Below, one piece after another: positions 24,446 to 32,309 of a stretch of DNA of 39,632 bases. Numbering within the stretch: position 1 is the first letter of the stretch; each line of letters begins with the position of its first letter. Position numbers and translations under genes: made by a program. Under the pieces are notes generated by a model that saw only the letters and a program-made list of their open reading frames with translations, was not told the DNA's origin and did not search any database. This DNA is from CAYLOP01 sp964385305 (GTDB taxonomy: Bacteria; Chloroflexota; Anaerolineae; Anaerolineales; E44-bin32), in contig CAYLOP010000015.1 of NCBI GenBank assembly GCA_964385305.1, forward strand, positions 1 to 39,632, read 5' to 3'.

Positions 24446-24943
24446 TTATGAGACATCGGAGTAAGTCCATATTCGATTGATAAAGAAATTCCAAAATAAT
24501 ACAACGCAGACAGCAAGCGCAAGTGCAAGATTCCTTCCAAGAATTGTGCTGTTGAGCTTAAGTGTAGCCGTGAGAAGTTGGATGATATCAGCTGGCAAAA
24601 CGTCCAAGAGCCGATCACTGATCCGTATCATTGGGTATTCCGTGAAGGCGAAGATAGGCGTTCGGATGGCGAGACCTACAACATTGACCAACGCGAATTG
24701 TGTGGCTTGCTGGATAATGGGCTTCGATCGCGAATCTGGGTAGGTCCAATACCTGTTCCATAGGAAATTGCTGATGATCGCAGCCGTAAATGAGAAAACA
24801 CTGGAGATGACACTCCATATCCCAAGAATCGAATTGAGGATATTGAACGTGCCAAAGTCAACGACGGCTCCAATGATGCCAACGACAGAGAATTTTAGGA
24901 AGCGCGCCAGCTCACGTCGCCCGCGTGTGGAAAGCAGGCTCAT
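24446..24943 (-). CDS. GtrA-family membrane protein
   Basis: A 165-residue protein with four predicted membrane helices (about 12-34, 38-60, 82-100 and 130-152). The family pattern is clear: LARFLKFSVVGIIGAVVDFG at the N-terminus, SFTAAIISNFLWNRYWTYPD after helix 2 and a second FWNFFINRIWTY at the C-terminus. GtrA-like proteins are thought to flip or support flipping of undecaprenyl-linked sugars for cell-surface polysaccharides. The start overlaps the UDP-sugar decarboxylase stop by 4 bases, which fits a role in surface-sugar assembly. Between helices 3 and 4 there is an added segment (about 103-125). Confidence 0.88.
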   Translation of the reverse strand: MSLLSTRGRRELARFLKFSVVGIIGAVVDFGTFNILNSILGIWSVISSVFSFTAAIISNFLWNRYWTYPDSRSKPIIQQATQFALVNVVGLAIRTPIFAFTEYPMIRISDRLLDVLPADIIQLLTATLKLNSTILGRNLALALAVCVVLFWNFFINRIWTYSDVS

Positions 24944-25893
24944 AACCTAGACTTAAAATCTTCAATGGTTTTCACGAGTCCGGTTTCAAGATCAATCTGA
25001 GGCTCCCAACCCAATTTCTCCATGGCGCGTGAGATGTCCGGCCTGCGGCGTTGGGGATCGGCAGGCGCGCGCGCCTCCGGGATGCATTGGATTCCCGCTG
25101 GGTTGCCCGTGAGCTCGTTGACCTTAAGCGCAAGCTCACCAATCGTGAGTTCCGTTGGATTGCCAAGGTTCACTGGCTCATGTTCATTGGTGAAGAGCAA
25201 GGTATAAAGGCCTTGTACGAGATCATCGACATAGCAGAAGCTGCGCGTTTGGGAGCCGTCACCATAGACTGTAAGCGACTCATTCCGCAGTGCCTGGCAA
25301 AGGAAGTTGGGGACCACACGCCCATCATCCAAGCGCATGCGGGGTCCATAGGTGTTGAAGATACGCGCAATGCAGGTGTCTAACTGATGGTAGCGGTGGT
25401 ACGCCATCGTGATCGCTTCTGCAAATCGCTTAGCTTCATCATATACAGAGCGTGGACCAACGGGATCGACATGGCCCCAATAGCTTTCAGTTTGAGGGTG
25501 TTCCTTTGGATCCCCATACACTTCAGATGTGGACGCAAGTAAGAACCGCGCCTGGTTGGCGCGTGCCACCCCGAGCGCGTTATGCGTGCCAAGTGCACCG
25601 ACCTTGAGTGTTTGGATGGGGAGTTGAGGATATCCGTATTCGGAAGTGGGATTTGGGCTGGCAGGGGAAGCCAGATGCATCACAGCGTCAACCTTGCCGG
25701 GGAAGAAGATGAAGTTGGAGATATCATGCTTGATGAAGGTGAAATCCTCACGTCCGGATAGATGAGCGATGTTCTCCAGGCTGCCTGTAATGAGGTTGTC
25801 GACTACAACAACGTCGTGCCCTTCCTTCAGCAGTAGGTCACAAAGGTGCGACCCAATGAAGCCTGCGCCGCCAGTTACTAGAATTCGCAACAT
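24940..25893 (-). CDS. NAD-dependent sugar-nucleotide SDR, UDP-glucuronate decarboxylase-like
   Basis: A 317-residue extended short-chain dehydrogenase. The Rossmann motif is VTGGAGFIGSHL (7-18); catalytic residues are Ser/Thr in LLASTSEVYGDP and Tyr/Lys in YDEAKR. The HLASPASPNPTSEYGYPQLP segment and the RIFNTYGPRMRLDDGRVVPN segment are the hallmarks of UDP-xylose synthase (UXS), which converts UDP-glucuronate to UDP-xylose. The ATG follows GGAGG by a short spacing. It is paired with the overlapping gtrA-like gene, pointing to polysaccharide or glycolipid synthesis. A dTDP-glucose dehydratase role is less likely. Confidence 0.88.
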   Translation of the reverse strand: MLRILVTGGAGFIGSHLCDLLLKEGHDVVVVDNLITGSLENIAHLSGREDFTFIKHDISNFIFFPGKVDAVMHLASPASPNPTSEYGYPQLPIQTLKVGALGTHNALGVARANQARFLLASTSEVYGDPKEHPQTESYWGHVDPVGPRSVYDEAKRFAEAITMAYHRYHQLDTCIARIFNTYGPRMRLDDGRVVPNFLCQALRNESLTVYGDGSQTRSFCYVDDLVQGLYTLLFTNEHEPVNLGNPTELTIGELALKVNELTGNPAGIQCIPEARAPADPQRRRPDISRAMEKLGWEPQIDLETGLVKTIEDFKSRL

Positions 25894-25946
25894 GTCCTCC
25901 TTCGAACCATAAAATATGATCCTTTTTTATCGCGCGATTTGATCGC

Positions 25947-27542
25947 CTATGGACTCCAATTGAAATTCGAAGTTTGACCATCACCTGTGATCCTCTGTCC
26001 TACACCATTTGCAGCATCGATCACCCAGAGGTCGCCTCGATAGATCATTGCCAACCGATCTGCACCAGGAGACCATGCAACTTGATGGGGTTGCAGGCCG
26101 ACCTCACCTTGGGCAGGGAAGAGAGCTTGGAGATTGCTCCCATCGCGATCCATGACGAATAAACGATACCCGCTGTCCTCACTCTCCAACGGAGAGATCG
26201 CCTGAAGGAAAGCGATTTTATAGGATATCTCGCCCGAAGGTTGCTCAACAACAGGGGAGACTGCTGGATAAGCGAACATGCCAGTTCGTCTCGAAAGGGG
26301 TAGCAGAGTCCCGCCTTTGCCCGCCATGGCGATCAAGTTGAATACTGGGGAAGAGCCTGGGCTCTCCAAACCTATTGGTTCGCCGTGGTCGATGAATAGT
26401 AATGTGCGATTGTCCTGTCCCCATGCCAAGCCAGACACCCAGGCCCAATCGCTGAGCGTCTGGTAGGGGACTATATCATGGAGCTGCTCAAAGCGTTGAT
26501 TCTCAAAATCGACCCATCCGATCCCATCGGCGCGTGCATATGCCAAATGGCGCTCATCGCCTCCCCAGGCGAAATGCGTACCCCACCAACCATACTGGCC
26601 GCCAGCGTTGGATTCAAGGATCGTCGTTGGGCGCAGGACAACACCGGACTTCGTAAACGATACGAAGATCAAGTCGTTGTTGGCTTGCCAACCTGGCGCG
26701 GCTGGGCTGGGTTCAACGGTGGAGTAGGAGACGGTCTGCGTGGTTACGGAAGGCACCCAATCCGCGAAATGAACGATATTCCTTGCTTTTAAATCAACGG
26801 GTTCCGCATCACTTTCCGTTGTGGAGATCACCCAGAGGGAGTTGATGAATTCATCATCTTGTTCCGCCTGCCTTGTGAAGAGCAGCCAGCGCCCATCTGG
26901 CGAGAGTTTGAAAACACGACCATCCAGGTCTCCGCTTAAAATAAGTGGTCTACGATTCCCTGTATCTCCCTGGATCATCCAGGCGTTACTGCTGGACACA
27001 TAGGCAAGCCTTCCCTCGATTGAGAGAGGGGTGTAAGCAGACTGCAGGCCGACCATAATGATTTCGGGGACTGGCTGCTGGATGACCACACTTTTAACAG
27101 GCGTACGCGAGATTTCAACGCCTTCTTCATGGATGATGCGATATGTTACTTCTTGCGTTCCGTTGGAACCGGGTTGAAGCAGGCGTGTCTCACCTTCAGG
27201 CAGCGACTCATTGCGAATGGTCTGGCGTTCAAAGGGAATAACGATCTCTTCGATTTCAAAGCTTTCCGCAACGCGTGTAATCTTGACCTGTGTGCCATCG
27301 GCAACGACGACGTAGCCGGGTGGGTCAACTTGATCCAAGGCATTCAGTGTCAGCCCAGAAGATGCTATGGCCTGTTGGACGGTGGCGCCGGAGGGAACAG
27401 CGAGCATCATGCTGGTGCCGTCTGCCACGATTTCAACCTCAATGGTTTTCGCTGTTGCGCGCGGACCACGGCAGGCGGATAAGGTAAGCGCCAGCACGCA
27501 CGCAGTCAAACAGCTAATAGATGTCCTGGATCGTAGGTTCAT
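25947..27542 (-). CDS. Lipoprotein with DUF348 and G5 domains plus a WD/TolB-like propeller
   Basis: A 531-residue exported lipoprotein: signal peptide with lipobox LSAC (Cys24). Residues about 34-85 match a DUF348-type ubiquitin-like domain (VEIVADGTSMMLAVPSGATV), and 95-170 a G5 domain (EIEEIVIPFERQTIRNESLP, VKSVVIQ). The remainder (about 178-531) has repeated strand pairs of the type SPDGRWLLFTRQ, WGGDERHLAYARADG, WGQDNRTLLFIDHG and WSPGADRLAMIYRGDLWVID, typical of a TolB/WD-type beta-propeller. It should be anchored outside the membrane and bind wall components or ligands; no enzyme motif is visible. It follows another lipoprotein gene by 42 bases. Confidence 0.8.
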   Translation of the reverse strand: MNLRSRTSISCLTACVLALTLSACRGPRATAKTIEVEIVADGTSMMLAVPSGATVQQAIASSGLTLNALDQVDPPGYVVVADGTQVKITRVAESFEIEEIVIPFERQTIRNESLPEGETRLLQPGSNGTQEVTYRIIHEEGVEISRTPVKSVVIQQPVPEIIMVGLQSAYTPLSIEGRLAYVSSSNAWMIQGDTGNRRPLILSGDLDGRVFKLSPDGRWLLFTRQAEQDDEFINSLWVISTTESDAEPVDLKARNIVHFADWVPSVTTQTVSYSTVEPSPAAPGWQANNDLIFVSFTKSGVVLRPTTILESNAGGQYGWWGTHFAWGGDERHLAYARADGIGWVDFENQRFEQLHDIVPYQTLSDWAWVSGLAWGQDNRTLLFIDHGEPIGLESPGSSPVFNLIAMAGKGGTLLPLSRRTGMFAYPAVSPVVEQPSGEISYKIAFLQAISPLESEDSGYRLFVMDRDGSNLQALFPAQGEVGLQPHQVAWSPGADRLAMIYRGDLWVIDAANGVGQRITGDGQTSNFNWSP

Positions 27543-27584
27543 TGCTGGTCATCTTACGCGCTGGTATAATCAAGCCTCGGACAA

Positions 27585-28178
27585 CTAACGGAGCTCGCCG
27601 GCGATTGCCATCTCACCATCGGCAATCGCGAGAGAAGAGACGCGAATACCGGTCGCGAGCGATCCGACGGATCCGGTGAAAGCCTCTGTAAGGATGGCTG
27701 AAATCGTATCCTTGAGAGCTACGGGTGCCGGGATGGGACCGATCTCGGCAGTGGTTAGCTCCAGTGCAATACTGCCATCTGGATTGACGATTGGTTCGAC
27801 GACCACAAGGACACTCGCCTTTAGAGGTCCACGCTCAGTAATGCCGTAGACCTGTATTGCGTTCTGTCTCAAGTAGACTTGTGGGTCGAGCAAGGCAGGA
27901 TGCTCATTCTCCTCCAGACGATGTGCGAGAAACGAGGTTAGTTGCATCTCGTCAAGGAGAACGATTACCTGTCCAGTTTTTGCTGCGCTCGTGAGTGCTG
28001 CCTGCCAGGAACGACTCAACTCGCTCGCAGCATCAACTTGCGTAGGTATGGGTTGGCCGGGAGGCTCGGGACCACCCACGTCAATCTGGCAAGCGATCAT
28101 CGCCAACATGAGAGTACCCACTCCCAGGGCGATTCTAAAACGATAATGAGTGTGGTCAATTGAGCCAAGCAAATTCAT
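27585..28178 (-). CDS. Putative lipoprotein of unknown function
   Basis: A protein of about 197 residues starting at ATG 28178, preferred over a TTG at 28187. The N-terminus has a hydrophobic stretch ending in MIAC (Cys30 from this start), a plausible lipobox. A short Pro-rich spacer follows, then a domain with alternating strands and two amphipathic helices: VIVLLDEMQLTSFLAHRLEE, a segment VYLRQNAIQVYGI, and SVLVVVEPIVNPDGSIALEL. The pattern resembles LmeA/DUF2993-like lipid-binding proteins, but this is weak. The start overlaps the most upstream start of divergent scpB by 19 bases. Cotranscribed with the G5 lipoprotein. Confidence 0.65.
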   Translation of the reverse strand: MNLLGSIDHTHYRFRIALGVGTLMLAMIACQIDVGGPEPPGQPIPTQVDAASELSRSWQAALTSAAKTGQVIVLLDEMQLTSFLAHRLEENEHPALLDPQVYLRQNAIQVYGITERGPLKASVLVVVEPIVNPDGSIALELTTAEIGPIPAPVALKDTISAILTEAFTGSVGSLATGIRVSSLAIADGEMAIAGELR

Positions 28179-28813
28179 CCACCCCAAATCTTGATTCTGA
28201 CGGTGATTATAGCACGGGCGCCGAGGAGCATAGTGCTCAAGCGAGCGGCTCTGAGCTTGCCATGCGAATTGAGGCTCTTCTGTATGTTACCGCTGCACCC
28301 GTTGGTGTAGCGCAACTGGCTGATGCATTGCAAGTTATGCCCCACCAAGTTGAGAAAGCACTTGAGACACTGGCGGAGGATTATAAAGCACGTGGCGTGC
28401 GCTTGCAAAGGCATCGCTCTGCATATCAATTGACGACAGCTCCAGAGTTGGCAGAAGATGTCCAGCGCTTCTTAAAACTTGACAGTACGGCTAGCTTGAC
28501 ACGTGCCGCGTTGGAAGTGCTATCTATTATTGCTTATCAACAGCCCGTCACGCGTCCTCATATTGATTCCATTCGTGGTGTGAATTCAGATAGTGTTTTA
28601 CGAACACTGCTCCGCCATGGGCTGATCGAGGAGGTCGGACGAAGCGATAGCCCCGGTCGCCCCTTCCTCTATTCGACAACTTACGAATTCCTCCAGCAAT
28701 TCGGAATTAATTCCCTCGGCGAACTTCCGCCGCTGAATATCGAAGCTTTCACAGAGCAAGAAGGTGAGGAGCACGTCGAAGCAGCAGAGGGTGAGGTTGA
28801 AGAAGGCGAGTAA
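28160..28813 (+). CDS. scpB: Segregation and condensation protein B
   Basis: A kleisin-associated winged-helix protein of the SMC-ScpAB chromosome-condensation complex. Characteristic segments: MRIEALLYVTAAPVGVAQLA, LTRAALEVLSIIAYQQPVTR, IRGVNSDSVLRTLLRHGLIE and the GRPFLYSTTYEFLQQFGI ending. A roughly 35-residue acidic tail follows. Start choice is uncertain: TTG at 28160 adds a 34-residue Ser/Asp/Glu-rich extension that overlaps the divergent lipoprotein gene; ATG at 28262 gives a more usual 183 residues but has a weak ribosome site. The rluB ATG shares a base with its stop. scpA is not in the window. Confidence 0.88.
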   Translation: MSQANSSTPNLDSDGDYSTGAEEHSAQASGSELAMRIEALLYVTAAPVGVAQLADALQVMPHQVEKALETLAEDYKARGVRLQRHRSAYQLTTAPELAEDVQRFLKLDSTASLTRAALEVLSIIAYQQPVTRPHIDSIRGVNSDSVLRTLLRHGLIEEVGRSDSPGRPFLYSTTYEFLQQFGINSLGELPPLNIEAFTEQEGEEHVEAAEGEVEEGE

Positions 28814-29547
28814 TGACTGAGCGTCTCCAAAAGGTCATGGCGCGGGCAGGTCTTGGATCACGCCGAACATGTGAGAGCCTTATTCTAGATGGTCGCGTCT
28901 CCGTAAATGGTGAATTAGTCGAAATAGGACATCGCGTCGACCCAGAGCGGGATATCATCCGTGTGGACGGAAAACGCCTGGAAGCCCCTGAGACTCTCGT
29001 GTATGTTTTGTTAAATAAGCCTACCGGCGTTGTATCGTCCTTACGTGCACAAGGGAACCGAGAGACAGTGCGAGACCTTGTTGATCTTCCCCAGCGTTTA
29101 TACCCTGTTGGTAGATTGGATGTCCAAAGTGAGGGATTGATCCTCCTCACCAACGATGGTGATTTAGCTCATCAATTAACCCATCCCAGGTATGGACACG
29201 AAAAAGAATATCGTGTGATGTTCGACAAGACCCCCAATCAAAGTCAACTCGACGCAATGCGACGCGGTGTGGTGTTGCCGGAGGGCGCAAGGACAAAGCC
29301 GGCAAAGGTTTGGTTTGAAGCTCCAGGCAAGCAAAGGTGGGTGCGCATCGTCCTTAAAGAAGGGCGAAAGCGCCAAATTCGGGAAATGGCACGCGTCCTG
29401 GGGTTGCATGTTCGGCAGTTGATCCGCGTGCGTTTTGGTACGATAGAAATTGGCGAACTCAAGCCAAGGGAATGGCGGAACCTAACACGAGCAGAAGTCG
29501 CTCAGCTAGCATCAAATCCGGAAAGGACAGGCGACCCTGCACGATGA
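28813..29547 (+). CDS. rluB: 23S rRNA pseudouridine synthase (RluB/RsuA family)
   Basis: A 244-residue pseudouridine synthase. An N-terminal S4 RNA-binding domain (RLQKVMARAGLGSRRTCESL, about 4-60) precedes the catalytic domain with the KPTGVVSS segment, the catalytic aspartate Asp103 in VGRLDVQSEGLILLTNDGDL and the ILKEGRKRQIREM motif. RluB modifies U2605 of E. coli 23S rRNA; the family is sound, but RsuA/RluF subtype cannot be fully excluded. The scpB-rluB order is a widely conserved bacterial neighbourhood. Start and stop of the two genes overlap by one base (TAATG). Confidence 0.92.
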   Translation: MTERLQKVMARAGLGSRRTCESLILDGRVSVNGELVEIGHRVDPERDIIRVDGKRLEAPETLVYVLLNKPTGVVSSLRAQGNRETVRDLVDLPQRLYPVGRLDVQSEGLILLTNDGDLAHQLTHPRYGHEKEYRVMFDKTPNQSQLDAMRRGVVLPEGARTKPAKVWFEAPGKQRWVRIVLKEGRKRQIREMARVLGLHVRQLIRVRFGTIEIGELKPREWRNLTRAEVAQLASNPERTGDPAR

Positions 29548-29719
29548 GTGCGTAGGTAAAATGGATGCTACCAGACAGCGCGTAGGATAGACGAAAGTGT
29601 CAGGCGATAGTGTGTCTTATAACGCTTCGGAAACCATGAAGGCTTTTCGATCTCTGTCAGCAAGTAATCTCAGGGGAAAGGGAAGCTCTTTAACGACTTG
29701 CACTGGAGGAAGAATACAA

Positions 29720-29748
29720 CCGATCAAGTTTCGGTTTGAGATGATCGG
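29720..29748. repeat. Inverted repeat upstream of sucC
   Basis: CCGATCA (29720-29726) and TGATCGG (29742-29748) are perfect inverted arms with a 15-base centre, about 10 bases before the 29758-29777 palindrome. It could be an upstream operator or stem; no T-run follows, so it is not an obvious terminator of rluB. Confidence 0.35.
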
Positions 29749-29757
29749 GTCCGGCAA

Positions 29758-29788
29758 ATTGTGTGGGCCTACACAATGAAGTTATAAC
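29758..29788 (+). promoter_or_regulatory. Candidate sucC promoter overlapped by a 20-bp palindrome
   Basis: TTGTGT (29759-29764) and TATAAC (29783-29788) are 18 bases apart, 36 bases before the ATG. ATTGTGTGGGCCTACACAAT (29758-29777) is a palindrome with one mismatched pair and covers the -35 and half the spacer, as expected for a repressor site. Confidence 0.5.
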
Positions 29789-29824
29789 TTGCTGCAACGA
29801 AAGCAGGCGGCGGAGGAAGTTTGC

Positions 29825-30970
29825 ATGAAACTGCATGAATACCGGTCAAAACAGTTGTTTTCTGAGTATGGCATCCCAATCCCGCGTGGCAAGGTGACGA
29901 TGACATCTCAGGAAGCCAAAGAGATTGCTCGGGAGCTCGGCGGGAGAGTGGTGATTAAATCGCAAGTGCTGGTGGGAGGGCGCGGCAAAGCCGGTGGTAT
30001 CCGATTGGTACACACACCCGAGGAGGCGGAGGAAGTTGCCGCGGAGGTGTTGGGTATGAGGATCAAAGGATTGCCTGTCCGCAAAATCCTTGTGGATGAA
30101 GCAGCGGATATTCAATCCGAGATTTACCTTGGTGTCACCAATGACCGGGCTGCGCGTTGTCCTGTGATGATTGCTTCAGGAGAGGGTGGGGTTGAGATCG
30201 AAGAAGTTGCCCGGACGCACCCGCATAAGATTGTCCGCAGTCACATCGATCCACTCTTGGGCATGCGAGACCATCAGGCGCGTTACCTGGCGGCATCCAT
30301 AGAGCTTCCAAGGGATTTATGGCGGGAATTCATAGCGATCGCGCGTGGACTTTATGAAGCCTATACCATGACCGATGCAAGCCTAGCAGAGATCAATCCA
30401 CTCGTCATCACTGGAGATAACCGCCTGATTGCCTTGGACGGCAAGATAGTTCTCGATGATAACGCACTCTATCGGCATGCTGAGTTGGCTGAAATGCGTG
30501 ATATCGACGAGGAAGAGCCGGCTGAAAGAGAGGCGCGTGCTTTTGGTCTCTCCTACGTCAACCTCGATGGCACAATCGGTTGCATGGTAAATGGGGCCGG
30601 TTTGGCAATGGCGACGATGGACGTGATCAAGTTGTTCGGTGGTGAGCCTGCAAATTTCCTTGATATTGGCGGCGGGGCAAGTGCTGAGAAAGTAAGTGCT
30701 GCTCTACGTCTGATTCTCAAGGATGATAATGTGAAGGCGGTGCTCTTTAATATATTTGGGGGCATCACTCGGTGTGACGAAGTCGCACGCGGCATCCTGG
30801 CAGCCCTCAAGGAAGCTAGGAGTGACCTCCCGATGGTTGTAAGATTGGTGGGAACGAACGAGGAAGAGGGGCGAAAGATTCTCGAGGAAGCCAAGATGGT
30901 GACGGCAACTTCGTTGGCCGACGCAGCATGTAAAGCGGTAGCCCTTTCGAAGGGAGAACAGGCACAATGA
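29825..30970 (+). CDS. sucC: Succinyl-CoA synthetase beta subunit (ADP/GDP-forming)
   Basis: A 381-residue subunit of the TCA-cycle enzyme that converts succinyl-CoA to succinate while making a nucleoside triphosphate. Segments: N-terminal MKLHEYRSKQLFSEYGIPIP (ATP-grasp), KSQVLVGGRGKAGGIRLV, the LAEINPLVITGDNRLIALDGK motif, and the C-terminal flavodoxin-like part with CMVNGAGLAMATMDVIKLFG, FLDIGGGAS and FNIFGGITRCDEVA. The start is ATG at 29825 behind GGAGGAAG; an upstream in-frame TTG at 29789 lacks such a site. Its stop overlaps sucD by 4 bases (ATGA). A candidate operator-promoter lies just upstream. All usual nucleotide-binding segments are present. Confidence 0.97.
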   Translation: MKLHEYRSKQLFSEYGIPIPRGKVTMTSQEAKEIARELGGRVVIKSQVLVGGRGKAGGIRLVHTPEEAEEVAAEVLGMRIKGLPVRKILVDEAADIQSEIYLGVTNDRAARCPVMIASGEGGVEIEEVARTHPHKIVRSHIDPLLGMRDHQARYLAASIELPRDLWREFIAIARGLYEAYTMTDASLAEINPLVITGDNRLIALDGKIVLDDNALYRHAELAEMRDIDEEEPAEREARAFGLSYVNLDGTIGCMVNGAGLAMATMDVIKLFGGEPANFLDIGGGASAEKVSAALRLILKDDNVKAVLFNIFGGITRCDEVARGILAALKEARSDLPMVVRLVGTNEEEGRKILEEAKMVTATSLADAACKAVALSKGEQAQ

Positions 30971-31830
30971 GCATTTTGGTCGACAAGAATACTCGCCTTC
31001 TTGTACAAGGGATCACTGGGCATGAAGGGTTATTTCATACCACACGCATGGTGGAATATGGCACGAAAGTTGTCGCAGGCGTAACGCCCGGAAAGGGTGG
31101 AGAGTGGGTGTTTGATGGAAAAATCCCTGTCTTTGACAACGTCAAGGGCGCTGTCGAGACAACGGGCGTGAATACAAGCGTAATCTTTGTGCCTGCTCGT
31201 TTCGCCGTCGACGCGATCTTAGAGGCTGCTGAGGCGGAAGTTCCGCTCATTGTATGTATTTCCGAGGGCATCCCAGTCCAGGATATGATGCAGGTGCGAC
31301 GCTATCTCGACATGAAGGGGGTGCGTTTGGTAGGGCCAAATTGCCCGGGTTTACTAACCCCAGGTGGGAGTAAAGTGGGGATCATCCCCGGCCACATCGC
31401 GCTTCCAGGCAATATCGGTGTCGTCTCTCGATCCGGTACATTGACCTATGAGGTTCTTTACGCACTAAAGCTACAGGGAATGGGAGTCTCGACATGCGTC
31501 GGGATCGGGGGTGACCCAATTAATGGAACATCCTTCATTGACGCGTTGAGCATGTTCGAGGCTGATCCCCATACGGATAAGGTGGTGATGATCGGTGAGA
31601 TAGGGGGCACCGATGAAGAAAAAGCCGCAGAATACATCCGCGATCAGATGACCAAGCCGGTAGTCGGTTTCATCGCTGGACGCACCGCGCCTCCAGGTAA
31701 GCGTATGGGACACGCCGGTGCGATCGTTGAGGGGGGCTCTGGACTTGCAGAGGATAAAATCAAGGCTTTGGAATCAGCCGGGGTAAAAGTAGCTGATCAT
31801 CCTGAGAAGATACCAGAATTGCTAAAATGA
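30967..31830 (+). CDS. sucD: Succinyl-CoA synthetase alpha subunit
   Basis: A 287-residue partner of the preceding subunit. It carries the CoA-binding Rossmann domain (LVQGITGHEGLFHTTRMVEY, VIFVPARFAVDAILEA) and the ligase domain with GPNCPGLLTPG, GIGGDPINGTSFIDAL, and the phosphorylated active-site histidine His249 in GHAGAI. Length matches family norm. It is translationally coupled to sucC through the ATGA overlap. The following gap (31831-31907) contains two alternative hairpins but no T-tailed terminator. Confidence 0.97.
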   Translation: MSILVDKNTRLLVQGITGHEGLFHTTRMVEYGTKVVAGVTPGKGGEWVFDGKIPVFDNVKGAVETTGVNTSVIFVPARFAVDAILEAAEAEVPLIVCISEGIPVQDMMQVRRYLDMKGVRLVGPNCPGLLTPGGSKVGIIPGHIALPGNIGVVSRSGTLTYEVLYALKLQGMGVSTCVGIGGDPINGTSFIDALSMFEADPHTDKVVMIGEIGGTDEEKAAEYIRDQMTKPVVGFIAGRTAPPGKRMGHAGAIVEGGSGLAEDKIKALESAGVKVADHPEKIPELLK

Positions 31831-31850
31831 ACTTTTTTTGATTCACTGCC

Positions 31851-31882
31851 GCTCCACCTGTCCGCTTAGGGAGCAGCGGACA
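31851..31882. repeat. Mutually exclusive hairpins between sucD and the TPR gene
   Basis: TGTCCGCT (31859-31866) pairs with AGCGGACA (31875-31882) with an 8-nt loop. GCTCC (31851-31855) could instead pair with GGAGC (31870-31874), which lies inside that loop and is followed by the arm. No T-run follows, so it may be an mRNA processing or stability element. Confidence 0.3.
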
Positions 31883-31907
31883 AGGAGTCAAAAGGAGGGA
31901 TAGGAAG

Positions 31908-32267
31908 ATGGCAATAAAGGCTGTAAGGCAACCGGATGAGGCGTTCATTGAAACTCTCAGGAAGAGGGTCCAGACAAGCCCAGGAGATGCAGACAGCCAT
32001 CGACAGCTTGGCCTTGGGCTATTTGGAACTGGAGAGGTGGAGCAAGCGCAGGAGATTCTTGAGGCTGCACAGGCGAGATTTCCGAATAATGTTGAACTGC
32101 ACTACGCTCTAGCCATCGTGCTGAAGAGAAGGGGGGATCTCGAACGAGCGCGCGACCTATTTCATCAGGTTGCTGCGCTCGCTGAATCCTTGCCACACGA
32201 GATCCGCTATTCCATGCTGGCTCGTATGTCCGTGGTGCAAGCGGAAATTCTGGAGACGAACCGATAG
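31908..32267 (+). CDS. Small TPR-repeat protein
   Basis: A 119-residue soluble protein with about two and a half tetratricopeptide units (about 25-100), recognisable by SHRQLGLGLFGTGEVEQAQEIL, ARFPNNVELHYALAIVLKRR and GDLERARDLFHQVAAL. The start ATG at 31908 follows AGGGATAGGAAG. TPR domains mediate protein-protein contacts; nothing here identifies the partner. It is 77 bases after sucD and 42 bases before the UroD-family gene, so it may join either transcript. No signal peptide. Confidence 0.75.
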   Translation: MAIKAVRQPDEAFIETLRKRVQTSPGDADSHRQLGLGLFGTGEVEQAQEILEAAQARFPNNVELHYALAIVLKRRGDLERARDLFHQVAALAESLPHEIRYSMLARMSVVQAEILETNR

Positions 32268-32309
32268 AATCCTCTTGGAAAGGTGTGTAGAGCTTTTAAA
32301 GGTGAGGTT

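Noticed and set aside
24343..24618. 91-residue minus-strand ORF overlapping the gtrA-like gene
   Set aside because: Overlaps the C-terminal coding region of the GtrA protein in another frame and lacks a good start.
29597..29779. 60-residue ORF in the rluB-sucC gap
   Set aside because: No ribosome site, overlaps the sucC promoter and palindrome, no recognisable sequence pattern.
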